Positions 8,404 through 17,702 are shown, counted from the first letter of the stretch. The stretch: DNA of 64,000 nt from Marinomonas maritima (GCF_024435075.2 NZ_JAMZEG020000002.1:124001-188000), one strand, 5' to 3'. Notes: generated from the sequence alone by a model not told the origin. Translations and numbers: made by a program.

Positions 8404-8434
8404 GTAGGGTTGCCACTGGGCGATCCTACTTTTT
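8404..8434 (+). terminator. Rho-independent terminator of metY
   Basis: GTAGGGTTGCC (8404-8414) and GGCGATCCTAC (8419-8429) pair over 11 positions including two G-U pairs. The loop has 4 bases and a T5 tract follows. Confidence 0.88.
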
Positions 8435-8575
8435 ATGACAATGAAGTAATCGTGACATATTTAAAAATGTTTTTATTATGGCCAGCTATGATACGTTTAA
8501 GCCATTACGTGAGTTTACTTTCTGGGATTGTTTTCTAAGGGGATTGGTTAAATAATCGTCGACTTGGGGATTGAA

Positions 8576-8791
8576 ATGGAAAAAATAACAGCGATGGCAA
8601 ATGGTAATGACGCCGATCAGGATATAAAGAGTCCTTGTATCCGGCAGTGCTGCCTTGATACTGATGACGTCTGTGTTGGTTGCTATCGTACCATCACAGA
8701 AATTATGGACTGGCATCAATCAACCCAAAATCAAAAAAAAGACATATTAACCCGTTGTTTATTACGTAAAAAGCAACGTCCCCATTCATAA
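8576..8791 (+). CDS. DUF1289 family protein
   Basis: A 71-residue protein of the DUF1289 family, recognisable by SPCIRQCCLDTDDVCVGCYR near residues 17-36 followed by a tryptophan-containing helix (EIMDWHQ). The four or five cysteines suggest a small metal or Fe-S site, but the family's function is not established. ATG 8576 is chosen because GGGGA precedes it by five bases; a TTG four codons upstream is less likely. It lies between metY and the DedA operon, apparently as a single gene. Confidence 0.82.
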   Translation: MEKITAMANGNDADQDIKSPCIRQCCLDTDDVCVGCYRTITEIMDWHQSTQNQKKDILTRCLLRKKQRPHS

Positions 8792-8963
8792 TATCGACTC
8801 TTTTCACTCCCTTCTTCTAGTGCAAGACTCTTTCTTCGCAAGCTGTATTTAAGTTCTTTTTGAGTTTTTTTTATTCCCACTGTAATAAATCGATTTTCAT
8901 CAACGTCTAACCTATAGTTACAGAATGAGAGTGCTTGGGATTTTACCAAGTTTGGGATGAAGT

Positions 8964-9563
8964 TTGTGGGTGCCTTTAACGTTGATTTTAGAATTTCAGA
9001 CATGGCTAGTATCGGGTTCGGCGTCTTTTGCGTTGTTAAGTATTGGTATTGTATTACTGTCTTACTTACTTGAAGACCTTGCCATTGCAACGGCGGCCAT
9101 CTTATCTGCTCAAGGGTCATTGCCTCCTAGTTTTGCCTTGCTAGCGATTTTTATTGGCATTGTCACGGGAGATCTTGGATTGTACATTTTGGGCAGTTAT
9201 ACCCGAAGAATACGGTGGTTACGTTATCGAGCGTTAACCAATGTGTCTTATAAACGGGTTAAGCGTAATTTGCAGCAAAGAGCCTTCCTAAATCTTTTTA
9301 TTATTCGTTTTATCCCTGGATTACGTACCATAGGGTTTACGTTAAGTGGTTTTCTTCCTGTTCCACTTCCTCTCTTTTTAAGTGCCGTCCTTCTCGCTTC
9401 TTCGATTTGGACACTGTTGGTATTCACACTTATTTATCTCTTAGGAAGCCATGTATTGATGTTGTTATCAGAATTTAAATGGGGGCTTATTCCTGTGGCA
9501 TTTGCTTTTTTGTTTTTTATAAACCGTTTTCTTAATAAGTCTTTTTCAAGAGGTTTGTCATGA
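8964..9563 (+). CDS. DedA/VTT-domain membrane protein
   Basis: A 199-residue inner-membrane protein of the DedA/SNARE-associated family. Four or five hydrophobic segments are visible, with the family-typical YLLEDLAIATAAILSAQGSL and the amphipathic RFIPGLRTIGFTLSGFLP (F/Y-x-R-x-x-P-x-x-R motif). DedA proteins act in lipid flipping (including C55-phosphate or phospholipid translocation) and envelope homeostasis. The proposed start is TTG at 8964; GTG at 8970 is equally possible. It is the first gene of a tight operon to 14812 and overlaps the ATP-grasp gene by ATGA. The position at the head of an operon ending in an ornithine-lipid-type synthase fits a membrane-lipid role. Confidence 0.82.
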   Translation: MWVPLTLILEFQTWLVSGSASFALLSIGIVLLSYLLEDLAIATAAILSAQGSLPPSFALLAIFIGIVTGDLGLYILGSYTRRIRWLRYRALTNVSYKRVKRNLQQRAFLNLFIIRFIPGLRTIGFTLSGFLPVPLPLFLSAVLLASSIWTLLVFTLIYLLGSHVLMLLSEFKWGLIPVAFAFLFFINRFLNKSFSRGLS

Positions 9564-10693
9564 GCTCTATGCTAGGAGGGCAGTTTATCGAGCCCAATAA
9601 AATCAACGCAGGTATGCCACTACTCCAAGTCGATGAAAAGGCCAGTATTTCGCCTTATGAGTTTATGCCCAGTTGGTTCTTTTATGCTCCTGTTGTTGTG
9701 CAAAGCTTGTTACTTGGCCTTCGTCATGGCGATGTATGTTTGCCGCTCATTGCGAACCCAAGTATTAAACTGAGCGGGATGGTGGGCGAATCTAAAACTG
9801 ATATCTTAAACTTGGCCGGCCCCATAGCAAAACAATGGATTGAACCTTTTATTACGCTTACAAAAAGCGAAGAGGATTTAGTGAGTCAGTTAGACGTGGC
9901 ATTGCAAGCGATGGACTCGGCAGCCTTGTCTTTTCCCATTGTTGCTAAGCCTGATTTGGGCTGCAGAGGTGTAGGCGTTAAATTGCTGCAATCTAAAATG
10001 CAGCTTCATGATTATATTCAAGATTTTCCTTCATCTGCTCGGTTTTTATTACAGCGAAAAGCGCCTTACCAAGCTGAAGCTGGTGTGTTTTATGTGCGCT
10101 ACCCAGGTCGAAAAGAAGGTGAAATTATTTCCATTACTTTAAAGTACACACCGAGTGTAGTTGGCGATGGAACGCACAGTTTGAGACAACTAATCGAACG
10201 TTGCCCTCGTGCTGGTCAATTAACACATTTGTATTTTCCTCGTCATACCCAAAAGCTGGATTGGATACCTGAAGCCGGAACCGAATACCCGCTCGCTTTT
10301 GCCGGCAGTCATAGTCGCGGCTCTATTTTCCGCAATGGTAATCAATACATTACCCCTGCGCTGACTCGTAAATTGGATGACATCCTAGCGGACGTTGATG
10401 GCTACTATTATGGCCGTTTGGACATTAAGTTCGCTGACATAGAATCCTTTATGGCGGGGGAGAATTTTTCCATTTTAGAAATGAACGGTGCGAGTAGCGA
10501 AGCTACCCATATATGGGACAGACATACCAAGCTTTTGGATATTTTTAGTACCTTATTAAAACAGTATCGAATCCTGTTTGATATTGGCGCGTTACAGAAA
10601 AAACGCGGAATTAAAACACCCACTATTCGTGCGTTATTAAAGGCATGGAGAGAGGAAAAAGCGTTGATACAACACTACCCAAGTACAGATTGA
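9560..10693 (+). CDS. ATP-grasp domain protein (D-Ala-D-Ala ligase-like)
   Basis: A 377-residue cytosolic protein of unknown substrate. The fold is suggested by FPIVAKPDLGCRGVGVKLL (nucleotide-binding beta-Lys and glycine loop, about residues 133-151), YYYGRLDIKF near 284 and the metal-binding FSILEMNGASSEATHIWD near 303, the typical E-x-N of ATP-grasp enzymes. Such proteins join a carboxylate to an amine or thiol at ATP cost. Translation is coupled to DedA through an ATGA overlap. In the context of a DedA flippase and an OlsF-like acyltransferase, modification of a lipid or head group is a reasonable guess, but no substrate can be read from sequence. Confidence 0.8.
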   Translation: MSSMLGGQFIEPNKINAGMPLLQVDEKASISPYEFMPSWFFYAPVVVQSLLLGLRHGDVCLPLIANPSIKLSGMVGESKTDILNLAGPIAKQWIEPFITLTKSEEDLVSQLDVALQAMDSAALSFPIVAKPDLGCRGVGVKLLQSKMQLHDYIQDFPSSARFLLQRKAPYQAEAGVFYVRYPGRKEGEIISITLKYTPSVVGDGTHSLRQLIERCPRAGQLTHLYFPRHTQKLDWIPEAGTEYPLAFAGSHSRGSIFRNGNQYITPALTRKLDDILADVDGYYYGRLDIKFADIESFMAGENFSILEMNGASSEATHIWDRHTKLLDIFSTLLKQYRILFDIGALQKKRGIKTPTIRALLKAWREEKALIQHYPSTD

Positions 10694-10754
10694 TATCGTG
10701 AGCTCACGTTGACCCTCTCAATGAATTATCTCAAGAATAGTAAAGGCAATCATT

Positions 10755-11309
10755 ATGCATTCGGTGTTAAAGAAGACAGAGAACCAAGCGACGAGTAACG
10801 CTGTTCATTCGTCAGCGATTGAGGGCTGCCTAGAAGTACTTACTCAAGCGTCTCGATGTCTGGATATGCTGGATGATGAGGATTATAAAGCGTCAGTGAA
10901 GCCATATGTTACCAGTTCTATAGGAGAGCACTTTCGTCATTGGTTAGATGTTTTTCAGGCAATATATCAAGCGGATATGGTGATTGACTATAACAAACGA
11001 CGTCGAGGTCATGCGGTAGAAACATCACGGTTAATTGCTCAGTCTGAAATTGTAGAGTTAACGGATTGGCTAATGGGCTTATCTGAAAAAGAGCTTAAAA
11101 AAAGCGTAAACCTAGTGACAGAGGTCGCGTTATCGCATACGCAGACATGTTTTATGTCGTCTACGTTAGAGCGTGAAATTACCTTTGCTGCGCTTCATGC
11201 TAATCATCACTTTGCGATGGTGAAAGTCACGGCGAATTTGATGAATAAGCCCATTGAGGCTGACTTTGGTATCGCACCAGCCACTGCTTCTTTTTTACGA
11301 GGCCAATAA
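10755..11309 (+). CDS. DinB-like four-helix protein
   Basis: A 184-residue protein with the DinB/YfiT-like helical pattern. Candidate metal ligands are the histidines in SSIGEHFRHWLDVFQ (near 55) and in AALHANHHFAMVK (near 160), the spacing seen in this superfamily of metal-binding bundles, many of which are thiol-dependent transferases. Function is not known. It starts 61 bp after the ATP-grasp gene and ends two bases before the NRDE gene, so it is in the same operon. Confidence 0.75.
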   Translation: MHSVLKKTENQATSNAVHSSAIEGCLEVLTQASRCLDMLDDEDYKASVKPYVTSSIGEHFRHWLDVFQAIYQADMVIDYNKRRRGHAVETSRLIAQSEIVELTDWLMGLSEKELKKSVNLVTEVALSHTQTCFMSSTLEREITFAALHANHHFAMVKVTANLMNKPIEADFGIAPATASFLRGQ

Positions 11310-11311
11310 CG

Positions 11312-12043
11312 ATGTGTTCCGTTTCTTGGTGTATTGACGATTCAGGCTACCAAATATTTTTCAATCGAGACGAGCAAAAAACACGTGCTCCCGCATTGGC
11401 ACCACAATCTTTTTTTCAACAAGATACACACGTTTTGATGCCAATTGACCCAGTTGGACAAGGAAGCTGGATTAGCTTGAATGAATACGGGTTGTCTTTG
11501 TGCTTGTTAAATAATTATCAGGGTACAAAACCAGAAGGTGAGCTCATTAGTCGGGGGCAATTGCTCAAACGGTTATCGAGTGAAGCGGGTTTAGCACAGG
11601 TTGAAGCGCATTTTGGCACGCTTACCCTTGAACAGTTTGCGCCTTTTACCTTACTGGCGTTTGAGTTGGAGAATAGCAAGGTGCGGTCGTTTGAATGGGA
11701 TGGAAAGCAGGCTTGCATTAGCAATGCTGTATCGCCGCATTTTTCTTCTGCGGTGGCGTTAGACAGCGTATCAGAGTATCGGCAATCGGCTTACGAACGT
11801 GAGTCAATAAAAAACACCGAGGCGTTATTGATGTTTCATTCTCAGCATCATCCAAAGCATTCGCATATGTCGGTTTGTATGCATCGAGACGATGCTCAAA
11901 CCGTTAGTTTTACGCGTATTCAAGTATCCAAAGACAGTATGCAAATGAATTATGTACCGGGGTCACCTTGTACTCATTTGTCACCGCAAACGATGGCCGC
12001 CTTGGCGTACCATTTACCCAACACCATTTCTTTAGTGAGTTAA
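11312..12043 (+). CDS. NRDE (TANGO2-like) family protein
   Basis: A 243-residue member of the NRDE/TANGO2 family, identified by the N-terminal MCSVSWCIDDSGYQIFFNRDE with the signature NRDE, an N-terminal Cys2 that could act as an Ntn-type nucleophile after Met removal, and the following GSWISLNEYGLSLCLLNNY. Eukaryotic TANGO2 is linked to lipid or haem handling; bacterial members are poorly characterised. It is tightly packed with the neighbours (2 bp after the DinB-like gene, 14 bp before the YHS gene). Confidence 0.82.
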   Translation: MCSVSWCIDDSGYQIFFNRDEQKTRAPALAPQSFFQQDTHVLMPIDPVGQGSWISLNEYGLSLCLLNNYQGTKPEGELISRGQLLKRLSSEAGLAQVEAHFGTLTLEQFAPFTLLAFELENSKVRSFEWDGKQACISNAVSPHFSSAVALDSVSEYRQSAYERESIKNTEALLMFHSQHHPKHSHMSVCMHRDDAQTVSFTRIQVSKDSMQMNYVPGSPCTHLSPQTMAALAYHLPNTISLVS

Positions 12044-12057
12044 AACTAGGAGCTGAT

Positions 12058-12498
12058 ATGACACGTATATTTGTTTTTATGACTTTTTTCTTGAGCAGTA
12101 TTGCTTATGCACAAGATGCTATTTACACCGGTTTTTTTAGCAGCAAAGCACTTAATGGCTACGATACGGTGGCGTATTTTACTGATAACCATCCTGTCGA
12201 AGGGAATGCAAAGTTTGTAACGGAATATAAAAATGCGGATTGGTATTTTGTTTCGCAACAACATTTAGATATGTTTTTGACGGAACCGGAAAAATACGCA
12301 CCACAATACGGTGGGTATTGTGCTTGGGCTATTTCAGCACAAAATGACTTTGCTTCTTCAGATCCGACTCAGTGGGCAATTGTCGACGGTAAGCTCTATT
12401 TGAATTACGACCGTGACGTTAAAGAAAAGTGGGATAGGGATCCGGCTTTACACATCAAACAAGCAGATACCAACTGGCCAGCGTTGATTAACAAATAA
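12058..12498 (+). CDS. secreted YHS-domain protein
   Basis: A 146-residue protein with a cleavable signal peptide (ending near SIAYA-QDA) and a YHS-like domain: LNGYDTVAYFTDNHPVEGNA, then YKNADWYFVSQQHLDMF and YAPQYGGYCAWAIS. YHS domains are small, often metal-associated modules. ATG 12058 is favoured by AGGAG at 12048-12052. A longer reading frame from 11968 overlaps the NRDE gene and is rejected. It is probably periplasmic, in the seven-gene operon. Confidence 0.85.
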   Translation: MTRIFVFMTFFLSSIAYAQDAIYTGFFSSKALNGYDTVAYFTDNHPVEGNAKFVTEYKNADWYFVSQQHLDMFLTEPEKYAPQYGGYCAWAISAQNDFASSDPTQWAIVDGKLYLNYDRDVKEKWDRDPALHIKQADTNWPALINK

Positions 12499-12509
12499 GG
12501 TTAAGAAGA

Positions 12510-12974
12510 ATGAAAAAGTCATTATTAAAATATGTACCGACAGTATTTATTGCTTTTGTTTTTGTGCAGTCATTGTTTTTTAAATTCACCGGTTCTTATG
12601 AAACGACTCATATTTTTGGTGTATTAGGAGACTGGTCTGGATTGGCTTTTTTCGGTGAATATGGGGGTTATATCATTGGGACAGCAGAACTGATTGCTGT
12701 GATTTTATTGTTTACTCGTGTTCATGGTCTTGGCGCTTTGATGAGTTTGGGGATTATGTCTGGCGCGATTATTTTCCATTTATTCACGCCACTTGGCATC
12801 GTCATGCCGGAATTTAACGAAGTAGGTGACATTGTTGGTAACGATGGTGGTTTGTTGTTTGGTATGGCGTGTTTGGTTTGGTTGAGCGCGGCTTTTTTAT
12901 CAATCCGCGATCTAACAAACCGTCAGGGCACCTTATATAAAATCGCTGATAAAATAGTCAACCAAGGGGCTTAG
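12510..12974 (+). CDS. DoxX-like integral membrane protein
   Basis: A 154-residue protein with four hydrophobic segments (about residues 8-25, 48-70, 75-100, 112-130) and the DoxX-like pattern LFFKFTGSYET and GTAELIAVILLF. Molecular role is unknown; DoxX-like proteins are often found with redox or stress genes. It lies 11 bp after the YHS gene and two bases before the acyltransferase gene, and recurrent YHS-DoxX pairing may mean the two work together at the membrane. Confidence 0.78.
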   Translation: MKKSLLKYVPTVFIAFVFVQSLFFKFTGSYETTHIFGVLGDWSGLAFFGEYGGYIIGTAELIAVILLFTRVHGLGALMSLGIMSGAIIFHLFTPLGIVMPEFNEVGDIVGNDGGLLFGMACLVWLSAAFLSIRDLTNRQGTLYKIADKIVNQGA

Positions 12975-12976
12975 TC

Positions 12977-14812
12977 ATGCTAAACAGCTCTTTTCGTTTG
13001 CCCAGTCCTTTTCGTTTACCAAGAGTGACGCCATTTGGCGTCGGGGAATCTATTGTTGAATGGGCAACAGGGCTTGCTAAATTGGATCGATTGTACCAAC
13101 AAAGGCCCAGTAGACAGACCAGTTTTGAGTTTATGCGTTACACCCTTGACGCGTTGAATATTGATTATTCCATTGCTAAAGGCAGCGTTGAAAATATTCC
13201 GCAAGATGGTCCTGTGGTGATTGTGGCAAATCATCCGCTTGGTGCTATTGAAGGTGTTGTACTGGCCGACTTGGTTGGACGAGTGCGTCAAGACGTCAAA
13301 GTATTGGCCAATGAATTGCTTAAGCGCTTGCCCGAAATCAGTGACTTGTTCATTGGCGTGGATGTCTTTGGCGGAAAGTCAGCGCAACGAACCAATGGTC
13401 AAGCGATTCGTGATGCACATCGACACCTTGCTAACGGTGGCGTATTGATTGTTTTTCCTGCAGGGGAAGTGTCGACTTACCCTAAGCGAACTTCTTTTAA
13501 AAAAGAGCGAACCTTGGCTGACATAGAATGGAGCCAGTCGGTGGCTAATTTTCTAAAGCGAAGCCAAGCCGTCACGGTTCCCATTTTTATTAACGGACAA
13601 AACAGTGCTTTGTTTTATCAAGCCGGCCGTGTTCATCCTTTGTTACGCACGGCCTTGTTGGGCAGAGAGTTATTGAATAAAAAAGCGTCGCGGATCGATA
13701 TTTCTATTGGTAGTGCGATTCCTTTTTCAGAATTGAGTCAATTTGAGAGTAGCCAAAATCTAGTGAGTTATCTGCGTTTAAATACCTACTTGATGAGCCC
13801 ACAGCAAATTCACACAACCGCAAAACGCAACGAAAATACTGATTTACCGATTATTGCGCCTATCGCCCCAACCATATTAGACGAAGAAATTGCTAACTTG
13901 CCCGCTGACATGTTGTTGTTGGAGCAAGGTGAGTTCCGTGTGTATTGTGCGCCAACGCAATCTATTCCTCAGTTAATACAGGAAATCGGTCGTATTCGAG
14001 AAGAAAACTTTCGAGCGGTGGGAGAAGGCAGCGGTTTGGCCTGCGATTTAGACGAATACGATCTTTATTATCATCAACTTTTTGTTTGGCATAAGAGTAA
14101 CAAAGAGGTTGTCGGTGCGTATCGTATGGGAATGGTGGATAAGCTCATCGCTGAACACGGCTTAGAGGGGTTGTATTCACGCAGCTTATTTCATTATGAC
14201 CAAGCTTTTATCGATACCTTGGATTATAGCCTTGAAATGGGGCGTTCTGTGGTCGCTGCCAAATACCAGCGTAATTTAAATTCGTTGCTGATGCTTTGGA
14301 AAGGCATTGCGACGTTTGCTCATCGAAACCCAAAATACACGCATTTATTTGGCCCTGTGAGTATCAGTAATGACTATAGTCATGTATCTCGTCAATTAAT
14401 TGCGGCTACCTTGTCTATTCATCATTACGATAAAGAAAAAGCGGGGTTGGTGAAAGCTTCTACTCCGCTAAAAAGCAGCAGTGATATTTTCTGGAAACCT
14501 AACCTGTTAGCGGCATTGACGACTGTCACCTTGTTGTCGAAAATATTGTCAAGAATGGAGCAGGGCAAAGGATTGCCTGTGTTGATTCGTCAGTATTTAA
14601 AAATGAATGGGAAATTGGTGTGTTTCAATGTAGACCCTGCTTTTCATGACTCACTGGATGGCTTAATTGTGGTCAATTTAAAAGACGTTCCCGTGTCGAT
14701 TTTGGCCAAATACATGGGCCGCCCAGAGGCGGAAGCCTATTTAACCGATGCCAATTTGGCAGTCCCTACCCTAGTAGGAGACAGTCCAGAAGATGAACAC
14801 TCTGTACCGTAA
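12977..14812 (+). CDS. two-domain acyltransferase, probable ornithine-lipid synthase OlsF-type
   Basis: A 611-residue protein with two acyltransferase modules. Residues ~60-280 are PlsC/hemolysin-like, with VIVANHPLGAIEG (NHPLG at 85-89, the acyl-transfer histidine box in its H-P-x-G form) and LIVFPAGEVS near 160. Residues ~320-560 are a GNAT-type N-acyltransferase (EFRVYCAPTQSIPQLIQEIG, EVVGAYRMGM, LEMGRSVVAAKYQ), like OlsB. This order is that of bifunctional OlsF, which builds ornithine lipids by N- then O-acylation. Ornithine is also the product of the arc pathway in this window. Similar fusions of unproven activity exist, so the exact lipid is inferred. Last gene of the DedA operon. Confidence 0.78.
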   Translation: MLNSSFRLPSPFRLPRVTPFGVGESIVEWATGLAKLDRLYQQRPSRQTSFEFMRYTLDALNIDYSIAKGSVENIPQDGPVVIVANHPLGAIEGVVLADLVGRVRQDVKVLANELLKRLPEISDLFIGVDVFGGKSAQRTNGQAIRDAHRHLANGGVLIVFPAGEVSTYPKRTSFKKERTLADIEWSQSVANFLKRSQAVTVPIFINGQNSALFYQAGRVHPLLRTALLGRELLNKKASRIDISIGSAIPFSELSQFESSQNLVSYLRLNTYLMSPQQIHTTAKRNENTDLPIIAPIAPTILDEEIANLPADMLLLEQGEFRVYCAPTQSIPQLIQEIGRIREENFRAVGEGSGLACDLDEYDLYYHQLFVWHKSNKEVVGAYRMGMVDKLIAEHGLEGLYSRSLFHYDQAFIDTLDYSLEMGRSVVAAKYQRNLNSLLMLWKGIATFAHRNPKYTHLFGPVSISNDYSHVSRQLIAATLSIHHYDKEKAGLVKASTPLKSSSDIFWKPNLLAALTTVTLLSKILSRMEQGKGLPVLIRQYLKMNGKLVCFNVDPAFHDSLDGLIVVNLKDVPVSILAKYMGRPEAEAYLTDANLAVPTLVGDSPEDEHSVP

Positions 14813-14857
14813 GTTGGCGCATCAAGATACATAATCACATAAAGCCATAAGGGACGT

Positions 14858-15763
14858 TTATTTCGAACTGCGTGTGTTCATGCCTCGAATGGCTTTTATG
14901 ACTTTATCTGGGTGTTGTAGATTAATAATGTGACCAGCCCCTTCAATCATTTCAATGTGTAGCTCGCTGTTTTCAAACAAATGGGTGGCGTATTCTGCAT
15001 TTTTAGGGTCGACTAAAGTGTCTTGCGTGCCTTGTAAAAGGCTAATTGGAGTGGTTAGTTTAACGAATTTAGGTTGAGCCAATTCCAAGCTGTTGGTTAA
15101 CCCTAATACTTCTATGTTGGAGTTATTCCATAGGTCAGGAATGACCAAACTAGGCGTCCAATCCAATAGAGTATTATACCAACGAGCCTGTGCTAGAGAT
15201 GGTTCTAAATCCCCTGCCAAAATGACCACGCCACGTACAAATTCCGGATAATCAGCGGCCAAGATCGGTACCAATGAACCGCCTAAAGAATGCCCCACCA
15301 GAATGATTTTTTGGTTCCCATTATGTTGCCAAATATTTTTTAGCATCGGGCCGATCATATCTGATTGAGTTTGTAATGCCGCTGGGAAGTTTCCTGAATG
15401 AATCGATTTGCCCCAACCAGGTCGATCTATCGCGATGATACGAAAATTGCCTTTAAACGCATCGTTTTGGAAGTAACGAGCAAAAGAGGACCAGTCACCA
15501 GGCGTGCCATGCACAAATACGACCGTATCTCTGGGTGTATTGGTCGGGTCGCTGTTCACATAGTGAAGTTTAAATTCACCTTTTGGACCTTTCATATACA
15601 GAATATGATTCTGAATGGTGTTTGGTGTATTCATAACCTGTTGAGCAATCTCTTTATTTTCTTCGATGTCTTTTGGCATCGAACAAGCGGTTAATGCCAT
15701 CGCAAAAAAACCGATTAGGCAAAGTGTCAGGTTGGAATGCGCGGTGTTCAAAATCAATTTCAC
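14858..15763 (-). CDS. alpha/beta-hydrolase lipoprotein
   Basis: A 301-residue alpha/beta hydrolase anchored by a lipid. Residues 1-27 form a signal peptide with lipobox LTAC. The fold is shown by FVHGTPGDWSSFARYF (oxyanion region), IDRPGWGKS, nucleophile elbow GHSLGG near residue 160, catalytic Asp in QGTQDTLVD near 250 and His in GAGHIINL near 278, so the Ser-Asp-His triad is complete. The substrate is unknown; an ester or lipid is plausible. It is convergent with the seven-gene operon and divergent from cydA across a 360-bp gap. Confidence 0.85.
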   Translation of the reverse strand: MKLILNTAHSNLTLCLIGFFAMALTACSMPKDIEENKEIAQQVMNTPNTIQNHILYMKGPKGEFKLHYVNSDPTNTPRDTVVFVHGTPGDWSSFARYFQNDAFKGNFRIIAIDRPGWGKSIHSGNFPAALQTQSDMIGPMLKNIWQHNGNQKIILVGHSLGGSLVPILAADYPEFVRGVVILAGDLEPSLAQARWYNTLLDWTPSLVIPDLWNNSNIEVLGLTNSLELAQPKFVKLTTPISLLQGTQDTLVDPKNAEYATHLFENSELHIEMIEGAGHIINLQHPDKVIKAIRGMNTRSSK

Positions 15764-16126
15764 GGATTAGGCTCCAAAATGTAAAAATGGCCATTTTAAA
15801 GATGGCTAGTGTATGGGGTAGCGTAATGTATTTGCGAATGATTATACCTTTTATAGGCACAAACAAGTGCTTATCATTTTAACGGATGGCTAGGCGTCTA
15901 TTGTATTCACGCGTGATCGGGCGTCTTTTTACCTACTTATTTCTTTCACTCTCTTTATATTGATCTAAAGCAATGTTTTAAAGCGAAACTGCACTCATAA
16001 TATTACCTTATAGTAAGTCTCAAATCGTTTGGGGCTTCGGTGGGCGTTAGATAATAAGAACACTCCGTAAGGAATACGTGTCTGCAAACGTCTTTTTTTT
16101 CAGTCAAATGAATGGGTTTAAGTCAT
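15764..16126. other. intergenic regulatory region between hydrolase and cydA
   Basis: No gene is supported here. The stretch holds a candidate FNR/Anr site at 15960-15973 and AT-rich sequence consistent with promoters for the divergent genes. A GTTTGGGGC-containing leader follows near 16030. No clear riboswitch or terminator was seen. Confidence 0.5.
15960..15973. promoter_or_regulatory. candidate FNR/Anr box upstream of cydA
   Basis: TTGATCTAAAGCAA differs from the FNR/Anr consensus TTGAT-N4-ATCAA at one position. It lies about 155 bp upstream of cydA, whose homologues are commonly controlled by oxygen sensors. Functional status is inference. Confidence 0.5.
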
Positions 16127-17701
16127 ATGATTAACGAAGCTGTAGTGGAATTATCGCGGTTTCAGTTTGCTCTCACTGTTATGTACCATTATTTATTTGT
16201 CCCTTTGACACTAGGGATGGCTTTTTTATTGGCAATCATGGAATCGGTTTACGTGATTACCGGCAAGCAAGTCTATAAAGACATGGTGAAGTTTTGGGGT
16301 AAATTGTTTGGTATTAACTTTGCGTTAGGTGTGACAACAGGTTTGACGATGGAGTTCCAGTTCGGGACAAACTGGTCTTACTATTCTCACTATGTTGGTG
16401 ACATTTTTGGTGCGCCTTTGGCCATCGAAGGTCTAATGGCTTTCTTCCTTGAATCCACATTGGTGGGCTTATTCTTCTTTGGTTGGGAACGTCTGAGCAA
16501 AGTAAAGCATTTAATGGTGACGTGGGGCGTCGCGTTAGGTTCTAACTTATCGGCATTGTGGATTTTGATTGCCAATGGTTGGATGCAAAATCCAGTCGGT
16601 TCAGAATTCAATTATGAAACCATGCGAATGGAACTAGTGGATTTTGGCGCCTTGATATTAAACCCAGTGGCGCAGGTGAAATTTGTTCACACGGTCTCCG
16701 CGGGTTACACCACAGGCGCGATGTTCGTTCTTGTTATTTCAAGCTACTACTTATTGAAGGGCCGTGATCTTGCGTTTGCTCGCCGCTCTTTTGCCATCGC
16801 GGCTGCGTTTGGTTTGGCGTCTATCTTGAGTGTTATCCTTTTGGGTGATGAATCAGGTTACGAGCTAGGCGAAGTTCAGAAAGTGAAATTGGCAGCGATA
16901 GAAGCAGAATGGGAAACTCAGGAAGCCCCTGCAGATTTCACCTTGATAGGCTTTCCAAATCAAGAGCTTGAAGAAACCGAATATGCAATCAAGATTCCCG
17001 GGTTAATGGGGCTCATTGCAACGCGTTCTCTCGACACTGAAGTGGAAGGTATCAAGGAGCTGAAAGCGCATAACCGTCAACGTATTATCAATGGCATTTA
17101 TGCAAATCAATTGCTTGAAAAATTACGCAGCGGTTCGACCGATCCACTGGTGAAAGAGAACTTTGAGAAAGTAAAAGGCGATCTTGGTTACGGTTTGTTA
17201 GTCACGGCGTTTAATGAAGATATGAATAAAGTATCGTCAGAAGATATCGACATGGCGGTGGAATACTCTATCCCAAACGTTGCGCCACTGTTCTTCGCTT
17301 TCCGTATCATGGTGGGTTGTGGTTTTGTGATGCTCTTCGTATTTGCGGCGGCTTTCTATCAAAATGCACGTCGACGTATTGGTCAAAATCCTCTTTTCTT
17401 GAAATTCATTATGGTGTGCTTGCCGCTGCCTTGGATCGCGAATGAAGCAGGTTGGTTCGTTGCCGAATATGGTCGTCAACCGTGGGCCATTGGTGAAATA
17501 TTACCGGTTCATGTGGCCGTGTCTAGTTTAACAGCCACCGAAATTTGGATCACCATTGCAGGCTTCACAATCTTATACACCGTGTTCTTGATTGCCGAGA
17601 TGTATTTGATGATTCGCTTTGCGAAGCAAGGGCCTTCTAGTTTGCACACAGGTCGTTATGCACTTGAACAAGAAACTGCTCAGTTAAAGCAGGAGGTATA
17701 A
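16127..17701 (+). CDS. cydA: cytochrome bd quinol oxidase subunit I
   Basis: Haem-bearing subunit of the high-affinity quinol oxidase, reducing O2 to water in the inner membrane. The N-terminus VVELSRFQFALTVMYHYLFV contains the haem b595 ligand (His21 here). The Q-loop region is long, as in the E. coli type (about 524 residues). The conserved GRQPWAIGEILP follows near residue 440. Start ATG 16127 gives a protein that aligns with E. coli CydA (which begins just before VELSR); an upstream ATG at 16112 would add five residues and has no better ribosome site. First gene of cydABX-cydDC, with a possible FNR/Anr site upstream. Confidence 0.96.
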   Translation: MINEAVVELSRFQFALTVMYHYLFVPLTLGMAFLLAIMESVYVITGKQVYKDMVKFWGKLFGINFALGVTTGLTMEFQFGTNWSYYSHYVGDIFGAPLAIEGLMAFFLESTLVGLFFFGWERLSKVKHLMVTWGVALGSNLSALWILIANGWMQNPVGSEFNYETMRMELVDFGALILNPVAQVKFVHTVSAGYTTGAMFVLVISSYYLLKGRDLAFARRSFAIAAAFGLASILSVILLGDESGYELGEVQKVKLAAIEAEWETQEAPADFTLIGFPNQELEETEYAIKIPGLMGLIATRSLDTEVEGIKELKAHNRQRIINGIYANQLLEKLRSGSTDPLVKENFEKVKGDLGYGLLVTAFNEDMNKVSSEDIDMAVEYSIPNVAPLFFAFRIMVGCGFVMLFVFAAAFYQNARRRIGQNPLFLKFIMVCLPLPWIANEAGWFVAEYGRQPWAIGEILPVHVAVSSLTATEIWITIAGFTILYTVFLIAEMYLMIRFAKQGPSSLHTGRYALEQETAQLKQEV

Positions 17702-17702
17702 G

